Shown: piece after piece, positions 26,960-36,373 of the stretch
Layout of the letters: the number at the start of each line of letters is the position of its first letter
How positions within the stretch are numbered: position 1 is the stretch's first letter
Assembly (NCBI GenBank): GCA_934500835.1
Contig: CAKSTR010000011.1
Location: 1 to 64,000 of the forward strand
Direction: 5' to 3'
DNA length: 64,000 bases
Source: an uncultured Paracoccaceae bacterium
Lineage (GTDB): Bacteria; Pseudomonadota; Alphaproteobacteria; Rhodobacterales; Rhodobacteraceae
Made by a program: the position numbers and the translations under genes
The notes under the pieces: model-generated
The model's input: the letters and a program-made list of their open reading frames with translations, nothing else
The model's database searches: none
What the model was told of the DNA's origin: nothing

Positions 26960-28396
26960 GTGAGCAATCCCGACGCCAACCCGCCCAGCCTCTACGCCGC
27001 CCGCGAACCGATCTTCCCGCGACGGGTGAAGGGGACCTTCCGCACGATGAAGTGGTGGATCATGGCGGTAACGCTGGGGATCTACTACATCACCCCCTGG
27101 CTGAGGTGGGACCGCGGGCCGAACCTGCCCGATCAGGCCGTTCTGATCGACATGGCGCACAGACGCTTCTTCTTCTTCATGATCGAGATCTGGCCGCACG
27201 AGTTCTACTTCGTCGCGGGGCTTCTGATCATGGCCGGCCTCGGGCTTTTCCTTTTCACCTCGGCCGCGGGCCGGGTCTGGTGCGGCTACGCCTGCCCGCA
27301 GACGGTCTGGACTGATCTGTTCATCCTTGTCGAACGCTGGATCGAGGGCGACCGCAATGCCCGCATGCGGCTGCACCGACAGAAGCTGGATGCCGAGAAG
27401 ATCCGCAAGCGGGCGCTGAAATGGACGGTCTGGCTTCTGATCGGGCTGGCGACGGGCGGGGCCTGGATCTTCTATTTCACCGATGCGCCGACGCTGCTGC
27501 ACGACCTGTTGACCCTGCAGGCCCATCCCGTGGCCTGGATCACTATGCTGATCCTGACCGTCACCACCTTCTTCTTCGGCGGATTCGCGCGCGAGCAGAT
27601 CTGCATCTACGCCTGCCCCTGGCCGCGCATCCAGGCGGCCATGATGGACGAGGATACCCTGACCATCGCCTACCGCGACTGGCGCGGAGAGCCGCGCGGG
27701 AAACAGAATGTCGCGGGCAACGGTGACTGCATCGACTGCTTCGCCTGCGTGAACGTCTGCCCGATGGGGATCGACATCCGCAACGGCCAGCAGATGGCCT
27801 GCATCACCTGCGGTCTTTGCATCGATGCCTGCGACGATGTCATGGACAAGATCGGCAAGCCGCGCGGCCTGATCGGCTATCTCGCCTTCACGGACGAGAA
27901 GGTCGAGCGGGAGGGCGCGCAGCCGACATCGCCCTGGAAACACATCCTGCGGCCCCGCACGATCCTTTACACCACCCTGTGGTCGGCGGTTGGCGTCGGG
28001 CTGGTCGTCGCGCTGTTCCTGCGGACCGAGATCGACCTGAACGTCACGCCCGTCCGCAATCCGACCTTCGTCATGCTGTCCGACGGGTCGATCCGCAACA
28101 GCTATGACCTGCGGCTGCGAAACAAGCATGGCGAAGATCACTGGTTCGCCGTCTCGGCCACGTCGGACACCGGGCTTTTCGCTCTGGGGCTTGAGGGCGA
28201 AGAGGGCCTGAAGGTGCGCGTCCCCGCCAACGAGACCAAGGCGGTGCGGCTTTACGTCACCGCTCCGGCGGGGACCGGCGCTGCCGGCGATGCACGCACC
28301 GACATCCGGCTCTGGGTTCAGGACCTTGGGTCTGATACTGTTCCCGGGACGGATCGTGTCAGCCAGGACACCATCTTCAACGGCAAGGGGAACTGA
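26960..28396 (+). CDS. ccoG: cbb3 oxidase accessory iron-sulfur protein (RdxB/FixG)
   Basis: 478 residues, membrane protein with about five membrane segments and Cys clusters CGYACPQTVWTD, CIYACPWPR and the 2x[4Fe-4S] ferredoxin motif CIDCFACVNVC and CITCGLCIDAC. CcoG acts as a cupric reductase for cbb3 copper supply. The start is GTG 26960 with GGAG 7 bases upstream; the N-terminus (NPPSLYAAREPIFPRRVKG) matches the family. The C-terminal part is an Ig-like periplasmic domain. Confidence 0.96.
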   Translation: MSNPDANPPSLYAAREPIFPRRVKGTFRTMKWWIMAVTLGIYYITPWLRWDRGPNLPDQAVLIDMAHRRFFFFMIEIWPHEFYFVAGLLIMAGLGLFLFTSAAGRVWCGYACPQTVWTDLFILVERWIEGDRNARMRLHRQKLDAEKIRKRALKWTVWLLIGLATGGAWIFYFTDAPTLLHDLLTLQAHPVAWITMLILTVTTFFFGGFAREQICIYACPWPRIQAAMMDEDTLTIAYRDWRGEPRGKQNVAGNGDCIDCFACVNVCPMGIDIRNGQQMACITCGLCIDACDDVMDKIGKPRGLIGYLAFTDEKVEREGAQPTSPWKHILRPRTILYTTLWSAVGVGLVVALFLRTEIDLNVTPVRNPTFVMLSDGSIRNSYDLRLRNKHGEDHWFAVSATSDTGLFALGLEGEEGLKVRVPANETKAVRLYVTAPAGTGAAGDARTDIRLWVQDLGSDTVPGTDRVSQDTIFNGKGN

Positions 28397-28398
28397 CC

Positions 28399-28851
28399 AT
28401 GGCCGAGATCACGGGGCGCCAGGTGGCGGTATTCACGGTGGGGGCCTTTGGCATCATCATCGCGGTCAATCTGTTGATGGCCTACAAGGCCGTCAGCACC
28501 TTCCCCGGACTTGAGGCGCAGAACACCTTCGTCGCCAGCCAGGAATTCGACGCCCGCCGCGCGGCGCAAGAGGCGCTTGGCTGGACGGTCTCGCCCAGGC
28601 ATGAAGCGGGTCGGGTCGAACTGGCGATCACCGATGCCGCCGGCCAGCCGGTCGAGGTCGGCTCCATCGAGGTGCTGATCGGCCGTCCGACCTCGGCCCG
28701 CGATGACGTGACGCCCGAATTCACCTATGTCGGCGGGGTCTATCAGGCGCCGATCGATCTGGGTCCGGGGCTGTGGATGCTGAAGCTGCAGGCCCATGCC
28801 AAGGACGGCACCCTTTTCGAACAGCGCTTCGACCTGCGGGTGGCGGGCTGA
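28399..28851 (+). CDS. ccoH: cbb3 oxidase assembly protein FixH-like
   Basis: 150 residues: one N-terminal membrane helix (VAVFTVGAFGIIIAVNLLMAY) and a periplasmic beta domain (LGWTVSPRHEAGRVELAITD, then LLIGRPT-like). CcoH is needed for CcoN maturation and stays bound to the oxidase. It starts 2 bp after ccoG. Confidence 0.93.
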   Translation: MAEITGRQVAVFTVGAFGIIIAVNLLMAYKAVSTFPGLEAQNTFVASQEFDARRAAQEALGWTVSPRHEAGRVELAITDAAGQPVEVGSIEVLIGRPTSARDDVTPEFTYVGGVYQAPIDLGPGLWMLKLQAHAKDGTLFEQRFDLRVAG

Positions 28852-28854
28852 CCG

Positions 28855-31077
28855 ATGACGATGGCCGGGCGTGACATGGGTGGTATGGGCGGTGGTATGG
28901 GCGGCGGGCTTTCGGCCTGCCCGGCCTGCGTGGCCGCCCCTTCGGCGGAACGGATCGCCCAGCTTTCGGCGCAAGGCACGGCGCGGATCATGCTCTCGCT
29001 GCCCGCGGCCCATTGTGCGGCCTGCATCTCTACCGTCGAGGGGCGGCTCGCCGCTTTTCCCGGCGTGACATCCAGCCGGCTGAACCTGACCATGAAGCGC
29101 GTTCTGGTCGAAGCCAAGCCCGAAGTGACCGCCGCCGATCTGATCGTCGCGCTGAAAGGCGTGGGCTATGAGGCGCATGAGCTGGACGCAGGGCTTCTGT
29201 CCGCGACCGAGGCCGACCGGACCGCCCGCGATCTGCTGATGCGGCTTGGTGTGGCCTTCTTCGCGATGATGAACGTCATGCTGTTGTCGGTTGCGGTCTG
29301 GTCGGGAGCAGAAAATGCGACGCGCGACCTGTTCCACTGGATTTCGGGCGCAATCGCCCTGCCGACAGTGGTGTTCTGCGGCCAGCCCTTCTTCAAATCC
29401 GCCTGGGCCTCGCTTCGCGTGGGACGGCTGGGGATGGATGTTCCGATCTCGCTGGCGCTGATCCTCGCCTCGTCGATCTCGGTCTTCGAGACGATCAAGT
29501 CGGGCCACCACGCCTACTTCGACGCCGCCGTGATGCTGTGCTTTTTCCTGCTGATCGGGCGCTATCTTGACTACCGCACCCGCGCCATCGCCCGTTCGGC
29601 CGCCGAGGAGCTGGCCGCACTTGAGGTGCCGCGCGCCACCGTTCTTGAAGACGGGGCAGAGGTGGTGAAGCCGATTTCCGAGATTCTGGCGGACGACATC
29701 GTGCTGGTCCGCCCGGGCGGGCGGATGCCGGTGGACGGCGTGGTGATCGAGGGCACGTCCGAGGTGGACCGCAGCCTTCTGACCGGGGAAAGCCTGCCGG
29801 TCTTTGCCGGCGTGGGCGCCGTCGTCTCGGCCGGGGAGGTCAACCTGACCGGCCCCTTGACCCTGCGGGTGACGGCGGCCGGCAAGGATTCCAGCCTGCA
29901 CCGCATGGCCGATCTGGTGGCCGTGGCCGAGGCGGCGAAGACCCGCTACACCAGCCTGGCCGAGCGCGCCTCGGGCTGGTATTCGCCGTTGGTGCATCTG
30001 CTGTCATTCAGCGCCTTCGGGTTCTGGATGTGGAAGACCGGCGGCGATCTGCGCTATGCGGTCAATATCTCGGCCGCGGTGCTGATCATCACCTGCCCCT
30101 GCGCCCTTGGTCTTGCGGTGCCGGCTGTGGTGACGGCGGCCTCGGGCAAGCTGTTCCGCAAGGGCCTTCTGATCAAGCAGGGCACGGCGCTTGAGCGGCT
30201 GGCCGAGGTGGATACGGTGGTCTTCGACAAGACCGGCACCCTGACCCTTGGCACACCCGAGCCAACCAATCTGGACGCCCATCCCGCGACCGCGGTCGAG
30301 GTGGCGCTTGCTCTGGCGCTGGCCTCGGGCCACCCGCTGGCCCGCGCGCTGGCCGAAGGGGCAAGGGCGCGCGGCATCCGCCCCGCACGGGTGGAAGAGC
30401 TGCGCGAAGTGCCGGGCTATGGCGTCGAAGGGCTGTGGAAGGGCCGCACCGTCCGGCTGGGCCGCGCCGAATGGTGCGGGGCGGCAACTGACGTGGCAGA
30501 AACCGCAACCTGGCTTTGCACGGGCGAGGCGGCGGCGCGCCCCTTCACCTTCACCGACCGACCGCGCCCCGGGGCGGATGTGGCCGTGGATGCCCTGCAG
30601 GCTGCCGGCAAGCGGGTGATCCTGCTGTCCGGCGATGCCGAACCGGCGGTGGCGGCACTGGCGCAGCGGTTGAGGCTCGCGGAATGGGCCTCGGGCCAGT
30701 TGCCGGCCGAGAAGGCAGCCCTGGTTGCCGGGCTGACGGCCGAGGGCGCGCGGGTGCTGATGGTCGGCGACGGGCTGAACGACACCGCAGCACTGGCGGC
30801 GGCGCATGTGTCGATCTCTCCGGCATCGGCGCTGGATGCGGCGCGGGTGGCGTCCGACATCGTGCTTCTGGGGCAGGACATGGCACCGATTGCCGATGCG
30901 GTGCGGATTTCCGGGCAGGCCAGCCGGCGGATCGTCGAGAATTTCCTGATTTCGGGCGGCTACAATGTGGTTGCGGTGCCGCTGGCCCTGGTCGGGATGG
31001 CGACACCGCTTGCAGCGGCGCTGGCGATGTCGCTTTCTTCGATCACGGTTTCGCTGAACGCGCTGAGGCTGAAGTAA
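28855..31077 (+). CDS. ccoI: Copper-transporting P-type ATPase for cbb3 assembly
   Basis: 740 residues. It starts with a Met/Gly-rich stretch (GRDMGGMGGGMGGG) and CPAC, then a heavy-metal-associated domain with HCAAC near residue 45. There are eight membrane helices with the metal site TCPCALG, phosphorylation site DKTGTLTLG and hinge GDGLNDTAAL. CcoI/FixI pumps copper out of the cytoplasm for the CuB site. Two ATG codons (28855, 28861) are possible. Its stop overlaps the ccoS start (TAATG). Confidence 0.96.
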   Translation: MTMAGRDMGGMGGGMGGGLSACPACVAAPSAERIAQLSAQGTARIMLSLPAAHCAACISTVEGRLAAFPGVTSSRLNLTMKRVLVEAKPEVTAADLIVALKGVGYEAHELDAGLLSATEADRTARDLLMRLGVAFFAMMNVMLLSVAVWSGAENATRDLFHWISGAIALPTVVFCGQPFFKSAWASLRVGRLGMDVPISLALILASSISVFETIKSGHHAYFDAAVMLCFFLLIGRYLDYRTRAIARSAAEELAALEVPRATVLEDGAEVVKPISEILADDIVLVRPGGRMPVDGVVIEGTSEVDRSLLTGESLPVFAGVGAVVSAGEVNLTGPLTLRVTAAGKDSSLHRMADLVAVAEAAKTRYTSLAERASGWYSPLVHLLSFSAFGFWMWKTGGDLRYAVNISAAVLIITCPCALGLAVPAVVTAASGKLFRKGLLIKQGTALERLAEVDTVVFDKTGTLTLGTPEPTNLDAHPATAVEVALALALASGHPLARALAEGARARGIRPARVEELREVPGYGVEGLWKGRTVRLGRAEWCGAATDVAETATWLCTGEAAARPFTFTDRPRPGADVAVDALQAAGKRVILLSGDAEPAVAALAQRLRLAEWASGQLPAEKAALVAGLTAEGARVLMVGDGLNDTAALAAAHVSISPASALDAARVASDIVLLGQDMAPIADAVRISGQASRRIVENFLISGGYNVVAVPLALVGMATPLAAALAMSLSSITVSLNALRLK

Positions 31078-31235
31078 TGGACATTCTGGGCATCTTGATC
31101 CCCGCCTCGCTGTTCCTTGGTTTCCTTGGGCTGGTGTTCTTTGTCTGGGCGATGAAGACACGCCAGTTCGACGACCCGGAGGGCGATGCGAACCGCATCC
31201 TGACCAAGGACTGGGACGACCGGCCAAAGCCGTAA
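31077..31235 (+). CDS. ccoS: cbb3-type oxidase assembly protein CcoS
   Basis: 52 residues with one membrane helix (LIPASLFLGFLGLVFFVWAM) and the conserved tail QFDDPEGDANRIL. It is needed to insert heme b and CuB. It is the last gene of ccoGHIS, followed at once by a hairpin. Confidence 0.95.
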   Translation: MDILGILIPASLFLGFLGLVFFVWAMKTRQFDDPEGDANRILTKDWDDRPKP

Positions 31236-31239
31236 GCGA

Positions 31240-31260
31240 CGATTTTTCGGCGAAAAATCG
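31240..31260. terminator. Bidirectional hairpin between ccoS and a convergent gene
   Basis: CGATTTTTCG-G-CGAAAAATCG is a perfect 10-bp inverted repeat around one base. It lies between the ends of ccoS and the FAH-like gene. The same pattern is found at 38593 and 61393. Confidence 0.7.
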
Positions 31261-31274
31261 GGGTGCCCGGAGGA

Positions 31275-31949
31275 TCAGGCGATGGCGACAGTGGCCGGGG
31301 CCAGCCCGTCGATGCTGACCTCGCAGCGATCACCTTTGACCAGCGCGCCCACGCCGGCGGGGGTGCCGGTCATGATCAGATCGCCCGGCGCCAGTGCCAC
31401 CAGCCGTGACAGATGGGCGATGATGCCCGGCACCGGCCAGATCATGTCCGAGAGCTTTGCCTCTTGCCGCACCGTGCCATTGACAAGGCAGCGGATCGTC
31501 CCATCGGTGATCGGGCCGGGGCGGATCGGTCCCAGCACGGCCGAGGCGTCGAAGCCCTTGGCCATGTCCCAGGGCCGGCGCATCGCCTTGGCCTCGGCCT
31601 GCAGATCGCGGCGGGTGAGGTCGTTGCCGGCGGCATGGCCGAAGATCAGGCCGGGAGCATCGGCTTCCGGGATGTTCGACCCGCCGCCTTTCAGCGCCAC
31701 GACCAACTCGGCCTCATAGTGGAAATCCGAGGTGCAGGAGGGGTAGGGCAGGGTGCCGCCACTGGCTACCACCGCGTCGGCGGGCTTCAGGAAGAAGAAG
31801 GGCGGTTCGCGGTCGGGGTCATTGCCGAACTCGCGGGCGTGTTCGGCATAGTTGCGCCCCACGCAGAAGATGCGGCGGACCGGAAAGCGATCCGCGCTGC
31901 CTTCGACGGCGACGAAAGGCTGCGCGGGTGGCGGCAGGATCCAGGTCAT
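31275..31949 (-). CDS. Fumarylacetoacetate hydrolase family protein
   Basis: 224 residues. Family blocks are RIFCVGRNYAEHAREFG, PFFFLKPADAVV (metal/active site), DFHYEAELVVAL (acidic ligands) and IMTGTPAGVGALVKGD. Such enzymes cut or decarboxylate beta-diketo acids (acylpyruvases, oxaloacetate decarboxylases); the substrate here is not clear. It sits 12 bp after the carboxypeptidase gene on the same strand. Confidence 0.9.
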   Translation of the reverse strand: MTWILPPPAQPFVAVEGSADRFPVRRIFCVGRNYAEHAREFGNDPDREPPFFFLKPADAVVASGGTLPYPSCTSDFHYEAELVVALKGGGSNIPEADAPGLIFGHAAGNDLTRRDLQAEAKAMRRPWDMAKGFDASAVLGPIRPGPITDGTIRCLVNGTVRQEAKLSDMIWPVPGIIAHLSRLVALAPGDLIMTGTPAGVGALVKGDRCEVSIDGLAPATVAIA

Positions 31950-31961
31950 TGGCTTGGCCCC

Positions 31962-33929
31962 TTATTGGCCGATGGTTTCGCAAGGCACGCCGCGTGCCTT
32001 CAGCCGGCGGCACGCCAGATCCGCCTGATCCTCGGTCAGGCCCATGAAGTTGGCATGGTAGCTGCCGCCTTTCTCGGTGATCTTGCGCAGGCCCTGGTTC
32101 AGCGTGGCGCTTTCGACCAGCGCGACCTTCAGCAACTCCCGCTCTGCCTGCGAGCGCGAGGTGTAGTCGCCGACGTTCACCCCGTAGTGCCGGCCGCCCG
32201 AGGTGGATTTGGCAACCACGACAAGCTCTTCCTCGGGGATTTCGGCCGAGGCCAGTTCGATGGCTTCGGGTTCGGCGCTGTCGAAGATGGGCGCGTTGCG
32301 GGCGGGTTTGGCAGGTTCGGCCTCTGCGACGACCTCGGGGGCGGGCGAGGTGACGGCGGCGACCGTCTCGACCGCATCAACCTGCGGGATCTCGGTGGCT
32401 TCGGCCAGCAGGGTCTCTTCGGGTTGCGGTGCGGCGACCAGTTCCTCGACCACCTCTTCGGCGGGGGCGGGCACTTCTTCCGCGGCGGCCAGCGTCACCG
32501 GCGCTTCGGCGGCGGGTTCCTCCGGGGCGGCCGTTTCGGGGCGCGCCATGGGCCGGGCGGCGGAAAGGCTTGGATCGGCTTCTGGCAGGGCGGCCAGCGC
32601 GGTTGCCTGGGCTTCAAGCGTGCCTTCAGGGGCGGCTTCGGCGGCGGCCTCATTGCCCATGGCGGCAAGGGCGAGGGCTTGTGCCTCAAGCGTGCCTGCG
32701 GGCGGCGGGGCGGCTTCTGCCACCAGTTCCGCGACCGGCGCGTCTTCGGCCACCTCGGCCACGGGGGCGGCAGGTTCGCCTTCGGCCAGCGCATAGGCCT
32801 GCGCTTCAAGGGTGCCTTCGGGGGGCGGTTCGGCCAGCGCCTCGCCAAGCGCGTCGTTGACGCTGGCGGCGATGGCAAGCGCCACCTCATCGGGAACGGC
32901 GCTTTCGGCGACGGCTTCGGCGACCGCCACCGTTTCGGCCTGACCCGGCCGGCCCTTTGGCCGCGGCGAGCGCACGACTTCGCCCGAAATGCGGATGGTC
33001 TTGGCCGAACCGCCTTCGACGCCGGGTTCATCGACCGGGGCGGTGGCGCTGGCGACCAGCGGCTCGTCCGCGGGCAGGGGGGCGGCCTCGGGCACCCGCT
33101 CGCGCACATTGTTGCGGGCGGCGCCGAAGCCGATGTCCATCAGTTCGACCATCTTGGCATTGCGCGCGGCGGTGGAGGTGCCGCCGAAGACGGTGGCGAT
33201 GATCCGCTTCTTGCCGCGTTGCGCCGAGGCGGTCAGGTTGAAGCCTGCAGCCACGGTGTAGCCGGTCTTGATCCCGTCCGCGCCTTCGTAGCCGTCAAGG
33301 AAGCGGCTGTTGGTATTGTGGACGGTTGCCATGCCCGCATCGGCGGACCGGCGCGAGAAGATGTTGTAATACTGCGGGAAGTCATAGAACAGGTGGCGGC
33401 CCAGGATGTTCATGTCGCGCGCGGTCGACAGGTGGCCGTCCTGCGTCAGCCCGTTGGCGTTCTTGAAGGTGGAATTCTTCATGCCAAGGGCGCGGGCGGT
33501 CTTGGTCATCCGCTTGCCGAAAGCTTCGGGAGAGCCTGCGATATGGTCGCCAAGGGCGGCGGCGGCGTCATTGGCCGATTTCACCGCGGCGGCGCGGATC
33601 AGATAGCGCACCGCGATCTTCTGCCCGGCCTTCAGGCCAAGGCGCGACGGCGGCTGCGAGGCGGCGTATTTGGTCACGGTCACCTTGTCGTCAAGGTGAA
33701 GGCGGCCTGCCTCGATTTCCTGAAAGACGATGTAGAGCGTCATCATCTTGGTCAGCGAGGCCGGATGCAGCCGTGCATCGGCGTTCTTTTCGTAAAGCAC
33801 CTCGCCCGATCGGGCGTCCATCACGATGGCGGCGAAGGGGGCCGCCGTTGCCGGATGGGGCAGGCCGAAAGCGCACAGCGCCACAACCACGAAAATACCA
33901 CGGAAAATCCGCCCGAGAAGCGATGCCAC
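31962..33929 (-). CDS. D-alanyl-D-alanine carboxypeptidase with SPOR domain
   Basis: 655 residues. It has a signal peptide (cleavage near TAA-PF, residue 30) and a PBP5-like serine transpeptidase fold with S58LTK, S118AN and K221TG. A long Ala/Glu-rich linker (about 275-575) contains three near-copies of GTLEAQAxALA. A C-terminal SPOR domain (about 575-650: GRHYGVNVGDYTSRSQAE) binds denuded septal glycan. It would trim pentapeptides at the division site. The start is GTG 33929 with AAGGGA upstream. Confidence 0.9.
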   Translation of the reverse strand: MASLLGRIFRGIFVVVALCAFGLPHPATAAPFAAIVMDARSGEVLYEKNADARLHPASLTKMMTLYIVFQEIEAGRLHLDDKVTVTKYAASQPPSRLGLKAGQKIAVRYLIRAAAVKSANDAAAALGDHIAGSPEAFGKRMTKTARALGMKNSTFKNANGLTQDGHLSTARDMNILGRHLFYDFPQYYNIFSRRSADAGMATVHNTNSRFLDGYEGADGIKTGYTVAAGFNLTASAQRGKKRIIATVFGGTSTAARNAKMVELMDIGFGAARNNVRERVPEAAPLPADEPLVASATAPVDEPGVEGGSAKTIRISGEVVRSPRPKGRPGQAETVAVAEAVAESAVPDEVALAIAASVNDALGEALAEPPPEGTLEAQAYALAEGEPAAPVAEVAEDAPVAELVAEAAPPPAGTLEAQALALAAMGNEAAAEAAPEGTLEAQATALAALPEADPSLSAARPMARPETAAPEEPAAEAPVTLAAAEEVPAPAEEVVEELVAAPQPEETLLAEATEIPQVDAVETVAAVTSPAPEVVAEAEPAKPARNAPIFDSAEPEAIELASAEIPEEELVVVAKSTSGGRHYGVNVGDYTSRSQAERELLKVALVESATLNQGLRKITEKGGSYHANFMGLTEDQADLACRRLKARGVPCETIGQ

Positions 33930-34127
33930 GTCACCGGTCCCTTATGCCTGTAGTCCGGGCCCCATTTGCGGAGCCTCATTTCTGCCGAGGGTCACGCTAG
34001 CACAGCTCTACCGAGTGGAAAACCCGGATTTTCCAAGGGCTTTGGGGGTTTCCCTCATCTTGTGGCGCAACTGCTGCACATGGGCGATTCGGCAGGGAAG
34101 ATGTGGGGGGTTGCGCAGATGCATCCC

Positions 34128-34835
34128 CTATCTGTTGGGCAAGCCTTCAAGGCCCCTCACATGGCCGGGCAGCGCGGAAAGGTCTGGCAGGCTGACATAA
34201 CGCAGGTTCCCTGTCGGCTCTTCGGCGGATTCCAGCTCCCATGTCATGCCATGTGGCACATAGGCGCCGAAGCCGCCGGCCTCGATGGCGGGGATCACAT
34301 CGGACTTCAGCGAATTGCCCACCATCAGCGCCTGCTCCGGCCCGGTGCCATGGCGCGTGAACACGGCGCGGTAGGTCGCCGCGGTCTTGTCGGACACGAT
34401 CTCGACCGCGTCGAACAGATCGCCAAGCCCGGATTGCGCCAGTTTGCGCTCCTGATGCAGCAGATCGCCCTTGGTGATCAGGACGATGCGGAACGTATCT
34501 GCCAGCGCCTCCACCGCCTCGCGCGCATGGGGCAGCAGTTCGACCGGATGGTCCAGCATCGCCCGGCCGGCGCCCAGAAGTTCCGAGATGACCGAGGCCG
34601 GAACGCGGCCTTCCGTCACTTCGATTGCGGTCTCGATCATCGACAGGGTGAAACCCTTCACCCCGAACCCATAGGCACCGATGTTGCGCCGTTCGGCCGC
34701 CAGAAGGCGCTCGTACAGCCGGGTGGGGTCGGCGTGATCGCGCAAAAGATCGGCGAAACGCTCTTGCGTCAGGCGGAAATAGGCTTCGTTCTGCCAAAGC
34801 GTGTCGTCGGCATCAAAGCCGATGGTGGTCAGCAT
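34128..34835 (-). CDS. HAD family hydrolase
   Basis: 235 residues. The HAD motifs are all present: FDADDTLW (motif I, near residue 7), VLITKGD (motif II), Lys in IVSDKTAATYR (motif III) and MVGNSLKSDVIPA (motif IV). An alpha-helical cap lies between I and II. The substrate is unknown (a phosphatase is likely). It is divergent from clpS; about 150 bp between them must hold both promoters. Confidence 0.9.
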   Translation of the reverse strand: MLTTIGFDADDTLWQNEAYFRLTQERFADLLRDHADPTRLYERLLAAERRNIGAYGFGVKGFTLSMIETAIEVTEGRVPASVISELLGAGRAMLDHPVELLPHAREAVEALADTFRIVLITKGDLLHQERKLAQSGLGDLFDAVEIVSDKTAATYRAVFTRHGTGPEQALMVGNSLKSDVIPAIEAGGFGAYVPHGMTWELESAEEPTGNLRYVSLPDLSALPGHVRGLEGLPNR

Positions 34836-34989
34836 GGGGGTGGCGTCCTTCGCGTCCGTCCCGCCTTGAATGCATCTTGTGACATATCCGCGCAATCCCG
34901 CCCCTTTTCGTCCGGCTAAAAAAGGCTATATTCGCGCAACACCATTCTGGAACCCCGTGGCCACCGCAGCCATTCAAGGAGCAGCCCGC

Positions 34990-35352
34990 TTGACCCTTTG
35001 CCCTGTCACAATGTCGGCTGACGACAGCAACGCCAATGGCGGGGCGCCGGGCAATGGGCAGGACACCTCGCTTCTGGCCAAGCCGAAGCCCAAGACGCAG
35101 CGCCCGCCGCTTTATAAGGTGATGTTGCTGAACGACGACTACACCCCGATGGAGTTCGTGGTTCATATTCTTGAGCGATTCTTCGGCCTGACCCATGCGC
35201 AGTCCTTCGACATCATGTTGACAGTGCACAAGAAGGGGCTGGCGGTGGTCGGCGTCTTCAGTTTCGAAGTTGCCGAGACCAAGGTGGCGCAGGTGATGGA
35301 TTTCGCACGCCGCCACCAGCACCCGCTGCAATGCACGATGGAAAAGGAATAG
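34990..35352 (+). CDS. clpS: ATP-dependent Clp protease adaptor ClpS
   Basis: 120 residues from TTG 34990, or 113 from ATG 35011. AAGGAG at 34976-34981 is 8 bases before the TTG and 29 before the ATG, so the TTG start is preferred. The core [20 protein letters not shown] and [19 protein letters not shown] is typical: the ND-D motif and the hydrophobic pocket bind N-degron residues and hand substrates to ClpA/ClpAP. The tail before the core is disordered, as usual. Confidence 0.94.
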   Translation: MTLCPVTMSADDSNANGGAPGNGQDTSLLAKPKPKTQRPPLYKVMLLNDDYTPMEFVVHILERFFGLTHAQSFDIMLTVHKKGLAVVGVFSFEVAETKVAQVMDFARRHQHPLQCTMEKE

Positions 35353-35370
35353 GGCCAAGGCCCGGTCTCC

Positions 35371-36351
35371 ATGCGATCCGAACGGCTTGAAAGGGCGCTG
35401 CAGGACGGCGCATGGGTGCTGCCTTCAGAGGGGCGGATCGCGGTCTACCGGCCGCGGGCGGGGGACGATCTTTCCGCCTTGCCGAAGGAGCGGGTCGTTG
35501 TTCTGACCGGCTTCAGGCCTGACCACGATCATTTCGCCGGTCTCGGCTATACGGTCGAGCCTGCCGCCCCCTATGCCGCGGCGCTTGTCTGCCTGCCGCG
35601 CGCCCGCGACCACGCCCGCGCATTGCTGGCCGAGGCTGCGGCTTCGGTCGTGCCGGGGGGGGGGATCGCCGTGGATGGCCAGAAGACCGACGGGATCGAG
35701 ACCGCGCTGAAGGACTTGCGCAAGCGGATGCCGGTGGGCGAGACCTTGTCGAAGGCCCATGGCAAGCTGGCGGTCTTCGCCGCCGGTCCCGCGCTGACGG
35801 ATTGGGCGGCGCAGGAGACGCGGGTCGAGGGGTTCAGCACCCGGCCCGGCGTGTTCTCGGCCGATGGTCCTGACCGGGGGTCCGCCCTTCTGGCGGAGGC
35901 GCTGCCGGAAAAGCTTGGCCCGAAGGCGGTCGATCTGGGGGCTGGCTGGGGCTATCTGTCACGCGCCATTCTGGCCCGCGAAGGTGTGAAGAAGCTGGAT
36001 CTGGTCGAGGCCGAACGCGATGCGCTGGACTGCGCCCGCGTCAATATCGACGACCCGCGCGCCCGGTTCCACTGGGCCGACGCGCTGCGGTTCCGCCCCG
36101 AGAACCTGGCCGAGACCGTGGTGATGAACCCGCCCTTCCACACCGGGCGCGATGCCGATCCCGCCCTTGGGGTTGCCTTCATTGCTGCGGCGCGTGGGAT
36201 GATGGCCCCGGATGGTGTGCTCTGGCTGGTCGCAAACCGGCACCTGCCCTATGATGCGGCGCTGTCCGCGGCTTTCCTTGACGTGCAGGAGGTCGGGGCC
36301 GATTCCGCCTTTCGTGTGATCCGCGCCGCCCGGCCGCGCCGCCGCTCCTGA
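35371..36351 (+). CDS. RsmC/RlmG-type rRNA guanine-N2 methyltransferase
   Basis: 326 residues. The C-terminal half has SAM motif I VDLGAGWGYLSRAIL and the catalytic VVMNPPFHTG, followed by PDGVLWLVANRHLPYD. The weaker N-terminal half is the degenerate methyltransferase domain known in RsmC. RsmC-type enzymes methylate G1207 of 16S rRNA; which rRNA base is the target here is inferred. It is 18 bp after clpS and 22 bp before the next gene, so likely co-transcribed. Confidence 0.88.
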   Translation: MRSERLERALQDGAWVLPSEGRIAVYRPRAGDDLSALPKERVVVLTGFRPDHDHFAGLGYTVEPAAPYAAALVCLPRARDHARALLAEAAASVVPGGGIAVDGQKTDGIETALKDLRKRMPVGETLSKAHGKLAVFAAGPALTDWAAQETRVEGFSTRPGVFSADGPDRGSALLAEALPEKLGPKAVDLGAGWGYLSRAILAREGVKKLDLVEAERDALDCARVNIDDPRARFHWADALRFRPENLAETVVMNPPFHTGRDADPALGVAFIAAARGMMAPDGVLWLVANRHLPYDAALSAAFLDVQEVGADSAFRVIRAARPRRRS

Positions 36352-36373
36352 CAACAGGCCCAACGAGGTTTCC

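Noticed and set aside
31413..33953. 846-residue plus-strand open frame, Gly/Arg-rich
   Set aside because: It lies opposite the FAH-like and carboxypeptidase genes; the composition is that of reversed Ala/Glu codons.
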